Below, piece by piece: positions 53,501 to 62,924 of a stretch of DNA of 64,000 nucleotides (its first letter is position 1; each line of letters starts with the position of its first letter). Source of the DNA: RDXT01 sp033762375 (lineage in GTDB: Bacteria; Bacteroidota; Bacteroidia; J057); the NCBI GenBank assembly GCA_033762375.1, contig JANRLQ010000095.1, positions 1-64,000 on the forward strand, given 5' to 3'. Both the position numbers and the translations under genes were made by a program. Under the pieces are notes generated by a model. The model was not told the DNA's origin, did no database searches, and was given only the letters and a program-made list of their open reading frames with translations.

Positions 53501-56224
53501 TCAATAAGGCGCGTTTCGCCCGGAGGCCTTGATGATCGTGGCCAGGTTTTGGGTAAAGGCAGTGGCCTGCATGAGTTGTTCTATCGTCAGGTGGAGCCGG
53601 TACTCCCAGTGTTGATCGGGATTGGCAGGGACGTTAATTTGTTCCTCGCGGGGATCCTGACGACGCAGGGTGTTATCCATGCCCAGCAGGTCCTGGATAG
53701 GGAATATCGCCCACATGGCCGGGGAGAACATATGCTGCACGAGAATGTCGCGGACGACATAGGGCTCACAGAAAAAAGGTGCCCCGCCGGAACGGCCCAG
53801 TATCTGCGAATAAAACTGCTGGGTGGCGTCCGGGTCTTCCTCCCACCAGCCCCGGATCCCCGGCATGTCATGGGTGGAGGGGCTGATGACAGACATGTAT
53901 GGTGCATCTGCCGGGTGGCCAAACCGCCGGTCGGTCGCCTTGGGCATCCGCTGGATTTCCAGGCTGAGCAGGCCCAACTCGGCCATTACCCCGGGCACAC
54001 AGTCCGGTACCATGCCCAGGTCTTCGCCGCATACCAGCATGTCTGTAGCGTTTTTGATGGCAGGGAGTTTGACCATCGCCTGTGCCCGCCAGAATGCCTC
54101 GTGCCGCCGGAAGAAAAAGTCCATGTACAAGCTGTCCAGGGCTGCCCTGGTGCCCTGGTCGAGGGCCTGGTAGGATCGGGTAAAATGCATGGCGATCCTG
54201 GGGCTGAATCCTTCGCCGTGTGTGCCGGGTACTTCAAAAAAGATCACCTCCGCGATCAGGCTGTACAACCCGGCCTCTACCCGGTCAAAGTATGCCTTTG
54301 ACTCCGGGAAATGAGTGATTTTGTCCTGTATATACGCTTCTACCTGGCGCTGGGTCGCAAACTCAGGTTTCATGTCAAAGCTCTCCGGCCCGGTCTGCTG
54401 CAGAAACTCCCGCGCCACGGCGGCGGCATCCTGCCCAAAAAAGTCGTTCAGGATCCAGGTGCGGATAAAAGGTTTGCAGAATCGCTCGTAGTCCAGCCAT
54501 ATGCCCCGGTCAAGCAGCTCGGTCCGCGTGAAGGGGAGGCAGGGATTGAAGTGACCCATGATCCCCTGTACGGCATGGCCGGGTATCTCCCATATCCGGA
54601 AAAATCCGAGGATATGGTCTATCCGGTACGCGTCAAAGTACCGGGACATGTGCTGCATCCGTTGCCGCCACCAGGCATATCCGTCACGAGCCATGACCTG
54701 CCAGTTGTAGGTCGGGAATCGCCAGTTTTGGCCTGCTACGGCAAATGCATCCGGCGGAGCCCCCGCCTGCATATCCATGTTGTACAGGTGTGGCGCGATC
54801 CAGGCATCCACGCTGTGGCGGTAAATCCCGATCGGGATATCACCTTTGAGGACGACACCCCGGCTCCGGGCATAACTTGCTGCCTCCTGGAGCTGGAGGT
54901 GCAGGTGATATTGGATGAAATAGTGTATCGCTACGTCGTCATAGTGGGCTGCATCCGGTGCCGTAAAGGCTGCTGTGGCTGCCTCATCAAAGGTGGACAG
55001 CTCACCCCAGCGGTGAAAGTCTGCTGTCTGGTACCGGTCCCGCAGGCAGGAAAAGGCTGCATATGGGCGCAGCCAACTGGCATTGGCCTCAAAAAACGCC
55101 TGAAAATCAGGACTTTCCAGTACGGCTGTTTTGTCCTGGTCATAGAGTTGTTTGAAGTAAGCCGACTTCAGGGCCATCACCTCATTGTAGGCGACAGATG
55201 CCAGGCCATTGAGCCGCAGGCGCTCGGCCTCGTAGGTGGCCATGGCAGCCTCATCCTGCAGGCGTCCCATCCGCACAGGGTTGAGGTACATCGGATGCAG
55301 CGCAAATACTGAAATGGCAGCGTATGGGTAGGAGTCTGCCCAGCTATGGGTCGCAATGGTGTCATTGACCGGGAGAATCTGAATCAGTTTCATGCCGGTG
55401 AGGTTGGCCCAGTCTGTGAGCGGAATCAGGTCCGCAAACTCGCCCACGCCCCAGCTGGCCTCGGTCCGGAGTGAAAACACCGGGAGTGCGACCCCGGCAC
55501 CTTTCCAGTTGCCGACCGGAAACCGGAACCCTTCGTCCCGGTGGATCAGCGTTGTGTTTGGGACCGGTATGTCAGGCAGCTCGAAGGTACGGTTGGGGCC
55601 TGCTTCCCACGTGACGACTTTGCGGGCAGCCAGGTCGTAGATGCCATATTTATAACTTCCGGAAAGTCCCTCAGCCGGGAGTACTGCCTGCCAGAGCGGG
55701 AATGCCCCATCGTGGAGGACTACCGCCTGCTGCTCATCCCAGGCGCCCAGCACAGGCGCATCACCTGAGACACAGATGACGTGACCGGCATCTATCCGGG
55801 CATTGTTGAGTTGAAGCAGGACCTGGGAGGTGGAGCCTGACGAAGCCGGCACAGGCGCCTGACGTACGGGCCTGTGCATGAGCACCCGCGTGAAGGCAGA
55901 GCTGAAGAGGGCATTCTGGCCATCCCATGCGCTGCGCCACTGGTCGCGTACCTGTACCGTATCTGACTGTAATACACTGGCCGCAATGACCCGGGGCGCA
56001 CCAAATTCTTCTTCCAGCCGCCCGTCTTCCTGGATCAGCCAGTATTTATAGGAAAAATCTGTATCAGGCTGCTCAAGGCTGAGGGTCAGAGACCAGATAT
56101 TGCCTGGCTGGTAGGTGAGTTCTGTGAGCTGTCCAGCGTCAGCAGAAGCACTGGAATGATTGCTGCTGATGGCCAGACGCTGGCCCCAGCCTGTTTGATA
56201 GTGGATTCGTAAGGTAAGTTGCAT
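53501..56224 (-). CDS. malQ: 4-alpha-glucanotransferase (amylomaltase) with two N-terminal CBM20 modules
   Basis: A 907-residue cytoplasmic enzyme of the DPE2-like type. Two CBM20 starch-binding modules occupy about 1-115 (LTLRIHYQTGWGQRLAIS) and 128-225 (ICVSGDAPVLGAWDEQQAV, SGSYKYGIYD). The GH77 barrel follows: GVALPVFSLRTEASWGVGEFADL, IQILPVNDT, YRIDHILGFFRIWEIP with the nucleophile Asp536, VCGEDLGMVPDCV with the acid/base Glu734, and SPSTHDMPGIRGWWE with the third Asp. It moves glucan segments between maltose and longer chains, or onto glycogen. No other glycogen genes are in the window. A hairpin precedes the start. Confidence 0.96.
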   Translation of the reverse strand: MQLTLRIHYQTGWGQRLAISSNHSSASADAGQLTELTYQPGNIWSLTLSLEQPDTDFSYKYWLIQEDGRLEEEFGAPRVIAASVLQSDTVQVRDQWRSAWDGQNALFSSAFTRVLMHRPVRQAPVPASSGSTSQVLLQLNNARIDAGHVICVSGDAPVLGAWDEQQAVVLHDGAFPLWQAVLPAEGLSGSYKYGIYDLAARKVVTWEAGPNRTFELPDIPVPNTTLIHRDEGFRFPVGNWKGAGVALPVFSLRTEASWGVGEFADLIPLTDWANLTGMKLIQILPVNDTIATHSWADSYPYAAISVFALHPMYLNPVRMGRLQDEAAMATYEAERLRLNGLASVAYNEVMALKSAYFKQLYDQDKTAVLESPDFQAFFEANASWLRPYAAFSCLRDRYQTADFHRWGELSTFDEAATAAFTAPDAAHYDDVAIHYFIQYHLHLQLQEAASYARSRGVVLKGDIPIGIYRHSVDAWIAPHLYNMDMQAGAPPDAFAVAGQNWRFPTYNWQVMARDGYAWWRQRMQHMSRYFDAYRIDHILGFFRIWEIPGHAVQGIMGHFNPCLPFTRTELLDRGIWLDYERFCKPFIRTWILNDFFGQDAAAVAREFLQQTGPESFDMKPEFATQRQVEAYIQDKITHFPESKAYFDRVEAGLYSLIAEVIFFEVPGTHGEGFSPRIAMHFTRSYQALDQGTRAALDSLYMDFFFRRHEAFWRAQAMVKLPAIKNATDMLVCGEDLGMVPDCVPGVMAELGLLSLEIQRMPKATDRRFGHPADAPYMSVISPSTHDMPGIRGWWEEDPDATQQFYSQILGRSGGAPFFCEPYVVRDILVQHMFSPAMWAIFPIQDLLGMDNTLRRQDPREEQINVPANPDQHWEYRLHLTIEQLMQATAFTQNLATIIKASGRNAPY

Positions 56225-56255
56225 ATAGGATTGACCGGTGCAGTTGTTTCGCGAG

Positions 56256-56277
56256 TGCGGCTATGGATATAGCCGCA
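56256..56277 (-). promoter_or_regulatory. Hairpin in the malQ 5' leader
   Basis: TGCGGCTAT 56256-56264 pairs perfectly with ATAGCCGCA 56269-56277 around a 4-base loop, 32 bases before the malQ ATG, with no T-run. It may affect translation or bind a regulator; no function is shown. Confidence 0.4.
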
Positions 56278-56360
56278 CAAATAAAGGTTGTAAATTTCTG
56301 ATAAAGTAGTGGAATATCCGCAAAATCCTGCTTGTTATGCAGGGAAATTAACCGCCGGTG

Positions 56361-59189
56361 TCAGAGGTTGGTGAAGCGGTCCTGCCAAAAATCGTTTTTG
56401 GCCAGGCGGAGTGAGCTCAAAATGGAGCTTCTGGCGCTCAGGGTGACAGAATAACTCTTTTGAGGCCCAAATGGAATCCAGCGCAGGCCTAACTGCCAGC
56501 AGTGCAACTCCCGGAAAATATTCAGGCTGGTGGTGGTGACCTGGAGATTCTGAATATCTATCCCTGAGTTAAAGCCGACTTTCCAGCTTTGGGCAAAAGT
56601 CAGGTCCCCGTCCAGGTTGACGGTTTGGGTGATCTTGGGGGTGAGATCGTCTGGTTTGCGGTAGCTGAAGGTATAGTTGAGGTTGAGGGACCAGGGCAGG
56701 GCAAAATCCACATACTGATAATACGTACGCTGTACTTCTGCAAACTCCTCCGCATCCACCTGCTGGGCTTTGTTGAGGTCCCGCTTCCCGGTGGGAGGGC
56801 GGAGTGAGGTGCTGAGTGAAACCTGTACAGACGTGAGCCGGCCCAGTTTGCCCTCCTCCAGGATCATCAGCTCATTGAGACGACGGCTGGCAGGCGGCCT
56901 GAGGGGAAAATCTACCTCATAAGGTCTCCCGTACCGGTAGGGGTCCACTGTAGCAGAAGCATTGATGTTGAGCTTGCGCTCGAAGAGGCTGGTCCGGGCA
57001 CTGAGCTGAAACGGGGATAACTGAAAGCTGTCGGCTGCAATATTGTAACTGGTATTCAGGCCTAAGTTGTCAATAATGCTGATGCGCTCAAATGGGTCTT
57101 TGTTTTCTTCAAAATCCGGCTCGAAGCTCTCTTTTTTGCGGTATTTCATCGCGATGGCACTCGTGAGTGAGTATCCGATAGACTGACTCCGGCCTTTTCC
57201 GGGCCCTCCGTAGATACCATCCTCAAAAATACTGTATAGCTCCGTATTGCCCAGGGTGTCCCGCTGCACGGTCTTGTAAAACCCAAACTGCGGATCGGCA
57301 AAGTTGGGCGTAAACACATATGAGAGGCTGTTTGTAAACCGCTGCTGGAAGGCAATCTCACGCTTGGATCTGGTCAACTGGTAGATCCCGAAAAAATTGA
57401 CGTTGGCGCTGACCGAGGTATTAAAGTAGTACCCCCGCTGAAATCCCTGGATTTGTTCTTCCCGGACTTTATTGGTGAGGGTGTCAAAATATTTCTGGGT
57501 AAACTTGCTGTACCAGACCTCCTCATAGCTGATCTGCGGGGAGATATTAACCAGCTTGAACAGTTTCAGGGTTGTGGAGGCGGCGGCATTGTGTTTCAGG
57601 CCGTTGGCGTAGAGAGAGCCTGCGGTCTGCCGCCGGAAGGTGGTATCGGTGCCGTTGATCGTCCGGGTCGTGATGGAGTCCTGCGGGCGAAACAGCACGG
57701 GGATCAGGAGCGTGTCAGGGATATTGGTGACACTGTTTCGGCCCTGCATATTATAAGTGACCCCGAGCTGCTTGAGCCACTTGAGGTACCGCGAGTCCAG
57801 CGATTTAAAAGGCGTCTGGCGGTTCATCGAGAAGGATGCCTCCGGGAGTTGGAGGCTCATGGTCTCCCGGTTCAGGTCCTGCTGATGCCGGGCGCTCATG
57901 TTGATGATAAACGGCAGGTTGTTGAAGCGCTTCTGAAAATTGATCGAGGAGTTGAGGTTGTTGGTGATATAGTCAGACTGGTTGAGACTGACCTGCCGCT
58001 GGAAGGTATTGGAGCTGGAGATATTGACCGAGGCAGAGAGGCGTGCTGTCGGGTCAATGGGTTGATTATGAGACCATACAAGGGACCAGGAGGACTCGCG
58101 CCGGTAGTCGGGGTCTGTTTCTTCATTAAACCGAACGACACCATAGTTGAAGGCAATCTGCCCGTCAAACCGGTATTTGACCCGGTAGTTGCTGGTGGCA
58201 CCGAGCCGCCACCCACCCCGGGTGAAGATGTCCCCCGAGATGGTCAGGTCCAGGTAGTCATTGATCGCAAAGTAGTAGCCCAGGTTGCGGAGGTAAAATC
58301 CCCGGTCTCCGGCTTCTCCGTATTGGGGCATTTGAAGCCCGGTCTGTTTGCCCTTAAAGTCAAGTTTGGGCAGGAAGGCAAAGGGCACCACGACAGGCAG
58401 CGGAAAGTCAGCTACGACCAGCTTGATCGGGCCGCTGATGAGGCGTTTGTCCGGAAGGACTTTCATCTTATTGGCCTCGACATAAAAGTGAGGGTCATCC
58501 GCATCACAGGTCGTAAACTTACCTTCCTTGCCGTGAAAAGACCCGTCGGTCTGATATTTGGCTACCTCTGCGATGATAAAACCCTCTCCCTGGGCAGTAC
58601 GGGTTTCGGTCACCCGGCCCTTGCGGGTCGAGAAGTTGTAGGTAATCTCCTTTGCCTCAAAGGTCTGTTCACCCTGGACAAACTGTGGCGCACCCGTATA
58701 CCGGCCTGCTGAATCTTCCAGCCCGTAAGCCTGGAGGTATTGGTTCTGGATTTCTACCTTCACCCGGCGGGCCTTGAGGTTGAGGTCGTCGTAGGTCAAG
58801 TCTCCCGACTCGTAGAGCATGAGTACCCCTGTGCGGGCATCAAACACGATGGAGTCGGCAGCCTTGTACACCACAGGAGCCTTGAGATCACTGGTGGCCT
58901 TGAGGGAGTCTATATACTGCTGGCGTCGGTTGGGGGCGGCGGCCGTTGAGTCGCTGGTCAGGGTGTCAGCAGCCAGGGTATCCCCGGCTATCGCTGCCGG
59001 AGTCCGGCCCGGCAATGGCGGCAGGGCCCCGCCTGGGGTTTGTCCCAGACCCCGGACACACCACAACCCCAGCAGAACCAACAACAGCCAGCGACCGACA
59101 GAAATATGCACAGGCAGAGATAACAAGTGACAGCAACCGATAGTAAAAAACCAGACGCGGGCAAATATAAGAACTCGCCCGGTATTCAT
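56361..59189 (-). CDS. lptD: LptD-like LPS assembly outer-membrane protein
   Basis: A 942-residue exported protein from ATG 59189. The N-terminus holds a hydrophobic signal (VGRWLLLVLLGLWCVRGLGQ), then a proline- and threonine-rich spacer, then an OstA/LptA-like beta-jellyroll (about 105-260, DSIVFDARTGVLMLYESGDLTYDDLNLKARRVKVEI; FEAKEITYNFSTRKGR) and a long LptD-type barrel (FPLPVVVPFAFLPKLDFKGKQTGLQMPQYGEAGDRGFYLRNLGYYFAIN; many strands). It inserts lipopolysaccharide into the outer leaflet. The C-terminus ends in a strand and RFTNL. Length is within the Bacteroidota LptD range. Divergent from the amidase gene, which is a common arrangement in this phylum. Confidence 0.93.
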   Translation of the reverse strand: MNTGRVLIFARVWFFTIGCCHLLSLPVHISVGRWLLLVLLGLWCVRGLGQTPGGALPPLPGRTPAAIAGDTLAADTLTSDSTAAAPNRRQQYIDSLKATSDLKAPVVYKAADSIVFDARTGVLMLYESGDLTYDDLNLKARRVKVEIQNQYLQAYGLEDSAGRYTGAPQFVQGEQTFEAKEITYNFSTRKGRVTETRTAQGEGFIIAEVAKYQTDGSFHGKEGKFTTCDADDPHFYVEANKMKVLPDKRLISGPIKLVVADFPLPVVVPFAFLPKLDFKGKQTGLQMPQYGEAGDRGFYLRNLGYYFAINDYLDLTISGDIFTRGGWRLGATSNYRVKYRFDGQIAFNYGVVRFNEETDPDYRRESSWSLVWSHNQPIDPTARLSASVNISSSNTFQRQVSLNQSDYITNNLNSSINFQKRFNNLPFIINMSARHQQDLNRETMSLQLPEASFSMNRQTPFKSLDSRYLKWLKQLGVTYNMQGRNSVTNIPDTLLIPVLFRPQDSITTRTINGTDTTFRRQTAGSLYANGLKHNAAASTTLKLFKLVNISPQISYEEVWYSKFTQKYFDTLTNKVREEQIQGFQRGYYFNTSVSANVNFFGIYQLTRSKREIAFQQRFTNSLSYVFTPNFADPQFGFYKTVQRDTLGNTELYSIFEDGIYGGPGKGRSQSIGYSLTSAIAMKYRKKESFEPDFEENKDPFERISIIDNLGLNTSYNIAADSFQLSPFQLSARTSLFERKLNINASATVDPYRYGRPYEVDFPLRPPASRRLNELMILEEGKLGRLTSVQVSLSTSLRPPTGKRDLNKAQQVDAEEFAEVQRTYYQYVDFALPWSLNLNYTFSYRKPDDLTPKITQTVNLDGDLTFAQSWKVGFNSGIDIQNLQVTTTSLNIFRELHCWQLGLRWIPFGPQKSYSVTLSARSSILSSLRLAKNDFWQDRFTNL

Positions 59190-59258
59190 GGTCACAAGGT
59201 ATGGCCATAAGGGGATTTGGTTGTATGAAAACCAGAAATTATGCCCGCAGGAATTGCA

Positions 59259-59266
59259 CAAAAGTA
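59259..59266 (-). promoter_or_regulatory. Possible -7 element for lptD
   Basis: Minus strand TACTTTTG matches TAnnTTTG exactly, about 70 bases before the ATG. A TTTG lies upstream (59281-59284), but with a 14-base spacer rather than 19-21. Confidence 0.35.
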
Positions 59267-59329
59267 CACGCAGGCTCCGGCAAATTTTGCATATTGCTCC
59301 GTCTCACCTGAAACAGGCCGCTGTACTGC

Positions 59330-60088
59330 ATGAAATTTGTGCTATTGCCCGTCTTGCTCTTATCCGTTTGTTGTTGTCTCAGTCTGCGCCCGGCACCAGG
59401 CCCGATCACTACCCTGATCATAGATGCTGGCCACGGGGGCAAAGACCCCGGAGCCGTCGGTGCCCGGTTTTACGAAAAAGATATTACCCTCAGGGTAGCC
59501 CTGCGGCTCCGGGATCTCCTGCGGGAGCAGATGCCTGACCTGCGGGTGGTGCTGACCCGTGAGGATGACCAGTTTGTGACCTTCGAGCGGCGGGCCACCA
59601 TCGCACAGGCCAACAAGGGTGATTTTTTCATCAGCATCCACTGCAACTCCATGAAACTCAAAAACCGGCAGGGGGCTGAGGCCTATGTGCTCGGGATCAA
59701 TGAGGGCCAGGAAGGGTATGAGACCTATATCAAGGAAAACGAAGCTGCGTTGTTTGAAGAAAACTACCGCGAGGTATATGGCGGTTTTGACCCCCGGTCG
59801 CCGGAGGGGGTGATTTATTTTAAAGTCCTGAAAGACGTATACCGGGCCGAAAGCACGCGTATGGCCGGGCTGATCCAGCAACAGCTGCACCACCGGGCCC
59901 TGCGGACGGACCGGGGGGTAAAACAAGCTCCTTTTTTTGTGCTGTACCTCAGCGGGATGCCCTCTGTACTCTGTGAGATCGGGTTTATCTCCAATCCGCA
60001 GGAAGAGATTTTTCTGGGGTCAGACCTGGGGCAGACGGCCATTGCCAGCAGCATATGTCAGGCCATCCGGCAGTATCAGACGCAATAA
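59330..60088 (+). CDS. N-acetylmuramoyl-L-alanine amidase (Amidase_3, AmiC type)
   Basis: A 252-residue exported zinc amidase that removes the stem peptide from MurNAc. Signal peptide KFVLLPVLLLSVCCCLSL. Zinc-site motifs: TLIIDAGHGGKDPGAVG (first His), YEKDITLRVALRLRDLL (Glu), FFISIHCNSM (second His) and a C-terminal VLCEIGFISNPQEE with catalytic Glu. RVVLTREDD and FERRATIAQANK complete the family pattern. Length is normal; no LysM, SPOR or AMIN domain is attached. Divergent from lptD, so envelope genes are paired here. Confidence 0.95.
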   Translation: MKFVLLPVLLLSVCCCLSLRPAPGPITTLIIDAGHGGKDPGAVGARFYEKDITLRVALRLRDLLREQMPDLRVVLTREDDQFVTFERRATIAQANKGDFFISIHCNSMKLKNRQGAEAYVLGINEGQEGYETYIKENEAALFEENYREVYGGFDPRSPEGVIYFKVLKDVYRAESTRMAGLIQQQLHHRALRTDRGVKQAPFFVLYLSGMPSVLCEIGFISNPQEEIFLGSDLGQTAIASSICQAIRQYQTQ

Positions 60089-60116
60089 AAAGAGGTTGCC
60101 CTTGGGAGGCAACCTC
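60086..60116 (-). terminator. Terminator after glnS
   Basis: GAGGTTGCC 60092-60100 pairs with GGCAACCTC 60108-60116; on the minus strand the stem is followed by TTTTTATT (60084-60091). It lies 25 bases after the glnS stop and overlaps the amidase stop; it may act in both directions. Confidence 0.85.
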
Positions 60117-60140
60117 GGTATGATCTGTGCGGGCAGGGGA

Positions 60141-61826
60141 TTATCCCTGCGAAAGTTTGGCCCACTCATCCCGCAGCCCGACCGTCAGGTTGAATACCAG
60201 CCGCTCAGCCGTGCTGTCCGGGTCCACACAATAATATCCCTTGCGGATAAACTGCACCTTGTCGCCTGTCTGGCACCGGGCCAGGGCAGGTTCAGCCCAG
60301 ACAGCGGGTAACACGGTCAGCGAGTTCGGGTTAATAAAGGTCTTAAAGTCAGCCTCTTTATGCCCGGCGGGATCAGGATCGAGAAACAACCGGTCGTACT
60401 GCCGCACTTCTACCTGGATGCCGTGTCCGGCTGATACCCAGTGGATAGTGGCCTTGACGTTTTTTTGACTGGTATCCGATCCGGAGCGGGAGGCAGGGTC
60501 ATAGGAACAGTGCAGGGCAATAACTTCCCCGGCTTCGTTTTTGATGACCTCGTCACACTGGATGATGTACGCACCTTTGAGGCGGACTTCACGGCCAGGC
60601 GCCAGGCGGAAAAACTTCTTGGGCGGGTCTTCCATAAAGTCTTCCCGCTCGATGTACAGCTCCCGGGTAAAAGGCACCAGACGGTGGCCGGTCGTTGGGT
60701 CTTCAGGATTGTTTTCGATCTCCATTTCCTCCGTCTGGTCCTCAGGATAGTTGGTGATCACAACTTTGATCGGGTCCAGGACGGCCATAAACCGGGGGGT
60801 GCGTTTGTTGAGGTCTTCCCGCACACTAAACTCCAGCAGGGCCACATCAATGACGTTTTCGCGGCGGGCTACTCCGACCCGCTCCGCAAAATTACGGATG
60901 GCCTCCGGGGTATAACCCCGTCGCCGCATCCCGGAGATCGTCGGCATCCGGGGATCGTCCCAGCCGGCTACCATGCCTTCATTGACCAGTTCGAGGAGCT
61001 TACGCTTGCTCATCACCGTATAGTTGAGGTTGAGCCGTGCGAACTCATACTGGCGGGGCCGGGGAGACATCGCCGGAAGCTGATCCAAAAACCACTCGTA
61101 CAGAGGCTTGTGTACTTCAAACTCCAGGGTGCAGATAGAGTGTGTGATCCCCTCAATGGCATCACTCTGGCCATGTGCCCAGTCGTACATGGGGTAGATA
61201 CACCAGGTATCACCTGTGCGGTGGTGATGTGCATGTTTGATCCGGTACAGAATCGGATCCCGCATATGCATATTCGGAGAGGCCATATCAATTTTGGCCC
61301 GTACGATCCGGGCACCATCCGGAAACTCTCCGTTTTTCATCCGCTCAAACAGGTCGAGGTTTTCTGCTACTGACCGCTCCCGGTAGGGGCTGTTTACCCC
61401 GGGTTCGGTAGGCGTGCCCCGCATCTGGGCCAGTTCCTCCTGTGTAGAGTCATCCACATAGGCTTTGCCTGCCTTGATCAGGTCCACGGTCCACGCGTAG
61501 AGCTGATCAAAGTAGTCTGAAGCATATTTTACTTCGCCATCCCATTGAAAACCAAGCCATTGCACGTCCGCCTGGATCGAGTCCACGTATTCGATGTCTT
61601 CCTTCACAGGGTTGGTGTCGTCAAACCGCAGGTTGGTTTTGCCCCCGTACTTTTGTGCCAGCCCAAAATTCAGGCAGATAGACTTGGCATGTCCGATGTG
61701 GAGGTAGCCATTGGGCTCGGGTGGAAACCGGGTGTAAACGACGCCCTGATGTTTTTGAGTCTTCAGGTCTTCCTCGATGATCTCCTCCAGGAAATTGCGC
61801 GACGTGTGGGCTTCAGTATGGCTCAT
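60141..61826 (-). CDS. glnS: Glutaminyl-tRNA synthetase
   Basis: A 561-residue class I synthetase that charges tRNA-Gln directly. Motifs: FPPEPNGYLHIGHAKSICLNFG (the HIGH box with the PPEPNG prefix of GlnS), RFDDTNPVKEDIEYVDSI, YPMYDWAHGQSDAIEGITHSICTLEF, and the KMSKS-type VMSKRKL. The C-terminal anticodon-binding barrels include TGHRLVPFTRELYIEREDFMEDPPKKFFRLAPGREVRL. Length and order fit bacterial GlnS. Predicted cytoplasmic. Single gene unit, ended by the terminator at 60086. Confidence 0.98.
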   Translation of the reverse strand: MSHTEAHTSRNFLEEIIEEDLKTQKHQGVVYTRFPPEPNGYLHIGHAKSICLNFGLAQKYGGKTNLRFDDTNPVKEDIEYVDSIQADVQWLGFQWDGEVKYASDYFDQLYAWTVDLIKAGKAYVDDSTQEELAQMRGTPTEPGVNSPYRERSVAENLDLFERMKNGEFPDGARIVRAKIDMASPNMHMRDPILYRIKHAHHHRTGDTWCIYPMYDWAHGQSDAIEGITHSICTLEFEVHKPLYEWFLDQLPAMSPRPRQYEFARLNLNYTVMSKRKLLELVNEGMVAGWDDPRMPTISGMRRRGYTPEAIRNFAERVGVARRENVIDVALLEFSVREDLNKRTPRFMAVLDPIKVVITNYPEDQTEEMEIENNPEDPTTGHRLVPFTRELYIEREDFMEDPPKKFFRLAPGREVRLKGAYIIQCDEVIKNEAGEVIALHCSYDPASRSGSDTSQKNVKATIHWVSAGHGIQVEVRQYDRLFLDPDPAGHKEADFKTFINPNSLTVLPAVWAEPALARCQTGDKVQFIRKGYYCVDPDSTAERLVFNLTVGLRDEWAKLSQG

Positions 61827-62126
61827 AAATCACATAAGGTTGTTGCTCCTGGTAGCATCAGCCCGATCATACTGGGCAACATCCGGGATTACCGGTACCT
61901 GATTTTTTCAGGTGGTCGCATCCAGCAGATCTATCCTGCGCCGGTACCAGAAAAACCGGGCATGACAGGGCGAAATAAGAAAAATTATACCAGAATACCG
62001 GGAAGCGAGATAGATTTGTCCGTATAACAACCGGTGCAGCAGTCCAGCCGTTTGTACGGAGATCGCCGGACAAAGTTAAATACCCGGAGTCGAACTGCTG
62101 ATCCGGGTTACGGAAGAATACAAAGT
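61827..62126. other. Intergenic control region, nothing specific seen
   Basis: A 300-base region between divergent glnS and the thioredoxin-type gene. No open frame with a domain, no strong hairpin and no full promoter consensus was found. Confidence 0.4.
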
Positions 62127-62924
62127 ATGGAAAAGTACGTTGATTTTCAGCAGGATGTAATTGAGCGCAGCAAAACGGTGCCAGTCGTGGTGGATTTTTG
62201 GGCGGCCTGGTGCGGACCCTGTCGGGTACTCGGACCGGTGATAGAGGAGTTGGCATCTCAGGCGGATGGTCGGTGGGAACTGGTGAAGCTTGATACAGAG
62301 CTTCAAAAAGACATTGCGACCCGATACAAGGTCATGAGTATCCCCGCAGTGAAAATGTTTTCGCAGGGGGAGGTGATAGCCGAGTTTGTCGGTGCGCTGC
62401 CTGCATACCAGATCGAGCGCTGGTTGGCGACCCATCTGCCGGATCCCCGCACCGCCCGGCTGGAGGAGTTGGTGCAGCAGGCGACCGCCTCGCGGTCTGA
62501 CCAGGATCTTTTTTTGCTGGAAGCCTTTATGAATCTGCATCCGGATCTGGACCAGGGTCATCTGGCTTTGGCCCGGCTCCTGCTACACCGGGATCCTGCC
62601 CGGGCTGTGGAGTTGGTGAGTGACCTGCACGAGGGACATAAGCTGGGAGAGGCCGCGGCCCATGTGCGGACCCTGGCCGAGTTTATGACCTTTGCCGGTC
62701 CCCCGGACAGCCCGGTGGCCGCCAAAGTGGGAGCAGCCCGTGAGGCGTATACAGCCGGTGATATGGACGGTACGTTGAAGCTGCTGATTGAGGCAGTGAT
62801 GGCTGACAAGGCCTTTCACAAAGAGTTGCCCCGGCGGGCGGTACTGGCGTTGTTTGGGCAGCTCGGTGACCAGGATCCCATCACCCGCAAGCACAGGCCG
62901 TATTTTAATATGGCGCTGTACTGA
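62127..62924 (+). CDS. Thioredoxin-domain protein with TPR tail, CnoX/YbbN-like
   Basis: A 265-residue cytoplasmic protein from ATG 62127 (MEKYVDFQQDVIERSKTVPVVVDFWAAWCGPC). The thioredoxin fold (about 1-110) has an intact WCGPC (Cys29, Cys32), the cis-Pro loop SIPAVKMFSQG and the following helix. The C-terminal half (about 115-265) is helical repeats (LDQGHLALARLLLHRDPARAVELV; AREAYTAGDMDGTLKLLIEAVMA). This is the YbbN/CnoX layout, a holdase that hands proteins to GroEL under oxidative stress. E. coli CnoX lacks one of the two Cys, whereas this one is likely redox-active. The longer frame to 62034 has no thioredoxin sequence and is rejected. Confidence 0.9.
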   Translation: MEKYVDFQQDVIERSKTVPVVVDFWAAWCGPCRVLGPVIEELASQADGRWELVKLDTELQKDIATRYKVMSIPAVKMFSQGEVIAEFVGALPAYQIERWLATHLPDPRTARLEELVQQATASRSDQDLFLLEAFMNLHPDLDQGHLALARLLLHRDPARAVELVSDLHEGHKLGEAAAHVRTLAEFMTFAGPPDSPVAAKVGAAREAYTAGDMDGTLKLLIEAVMADKAFHKELPRRAVLALFGQLGDQDPITRKHRPYFNMALY

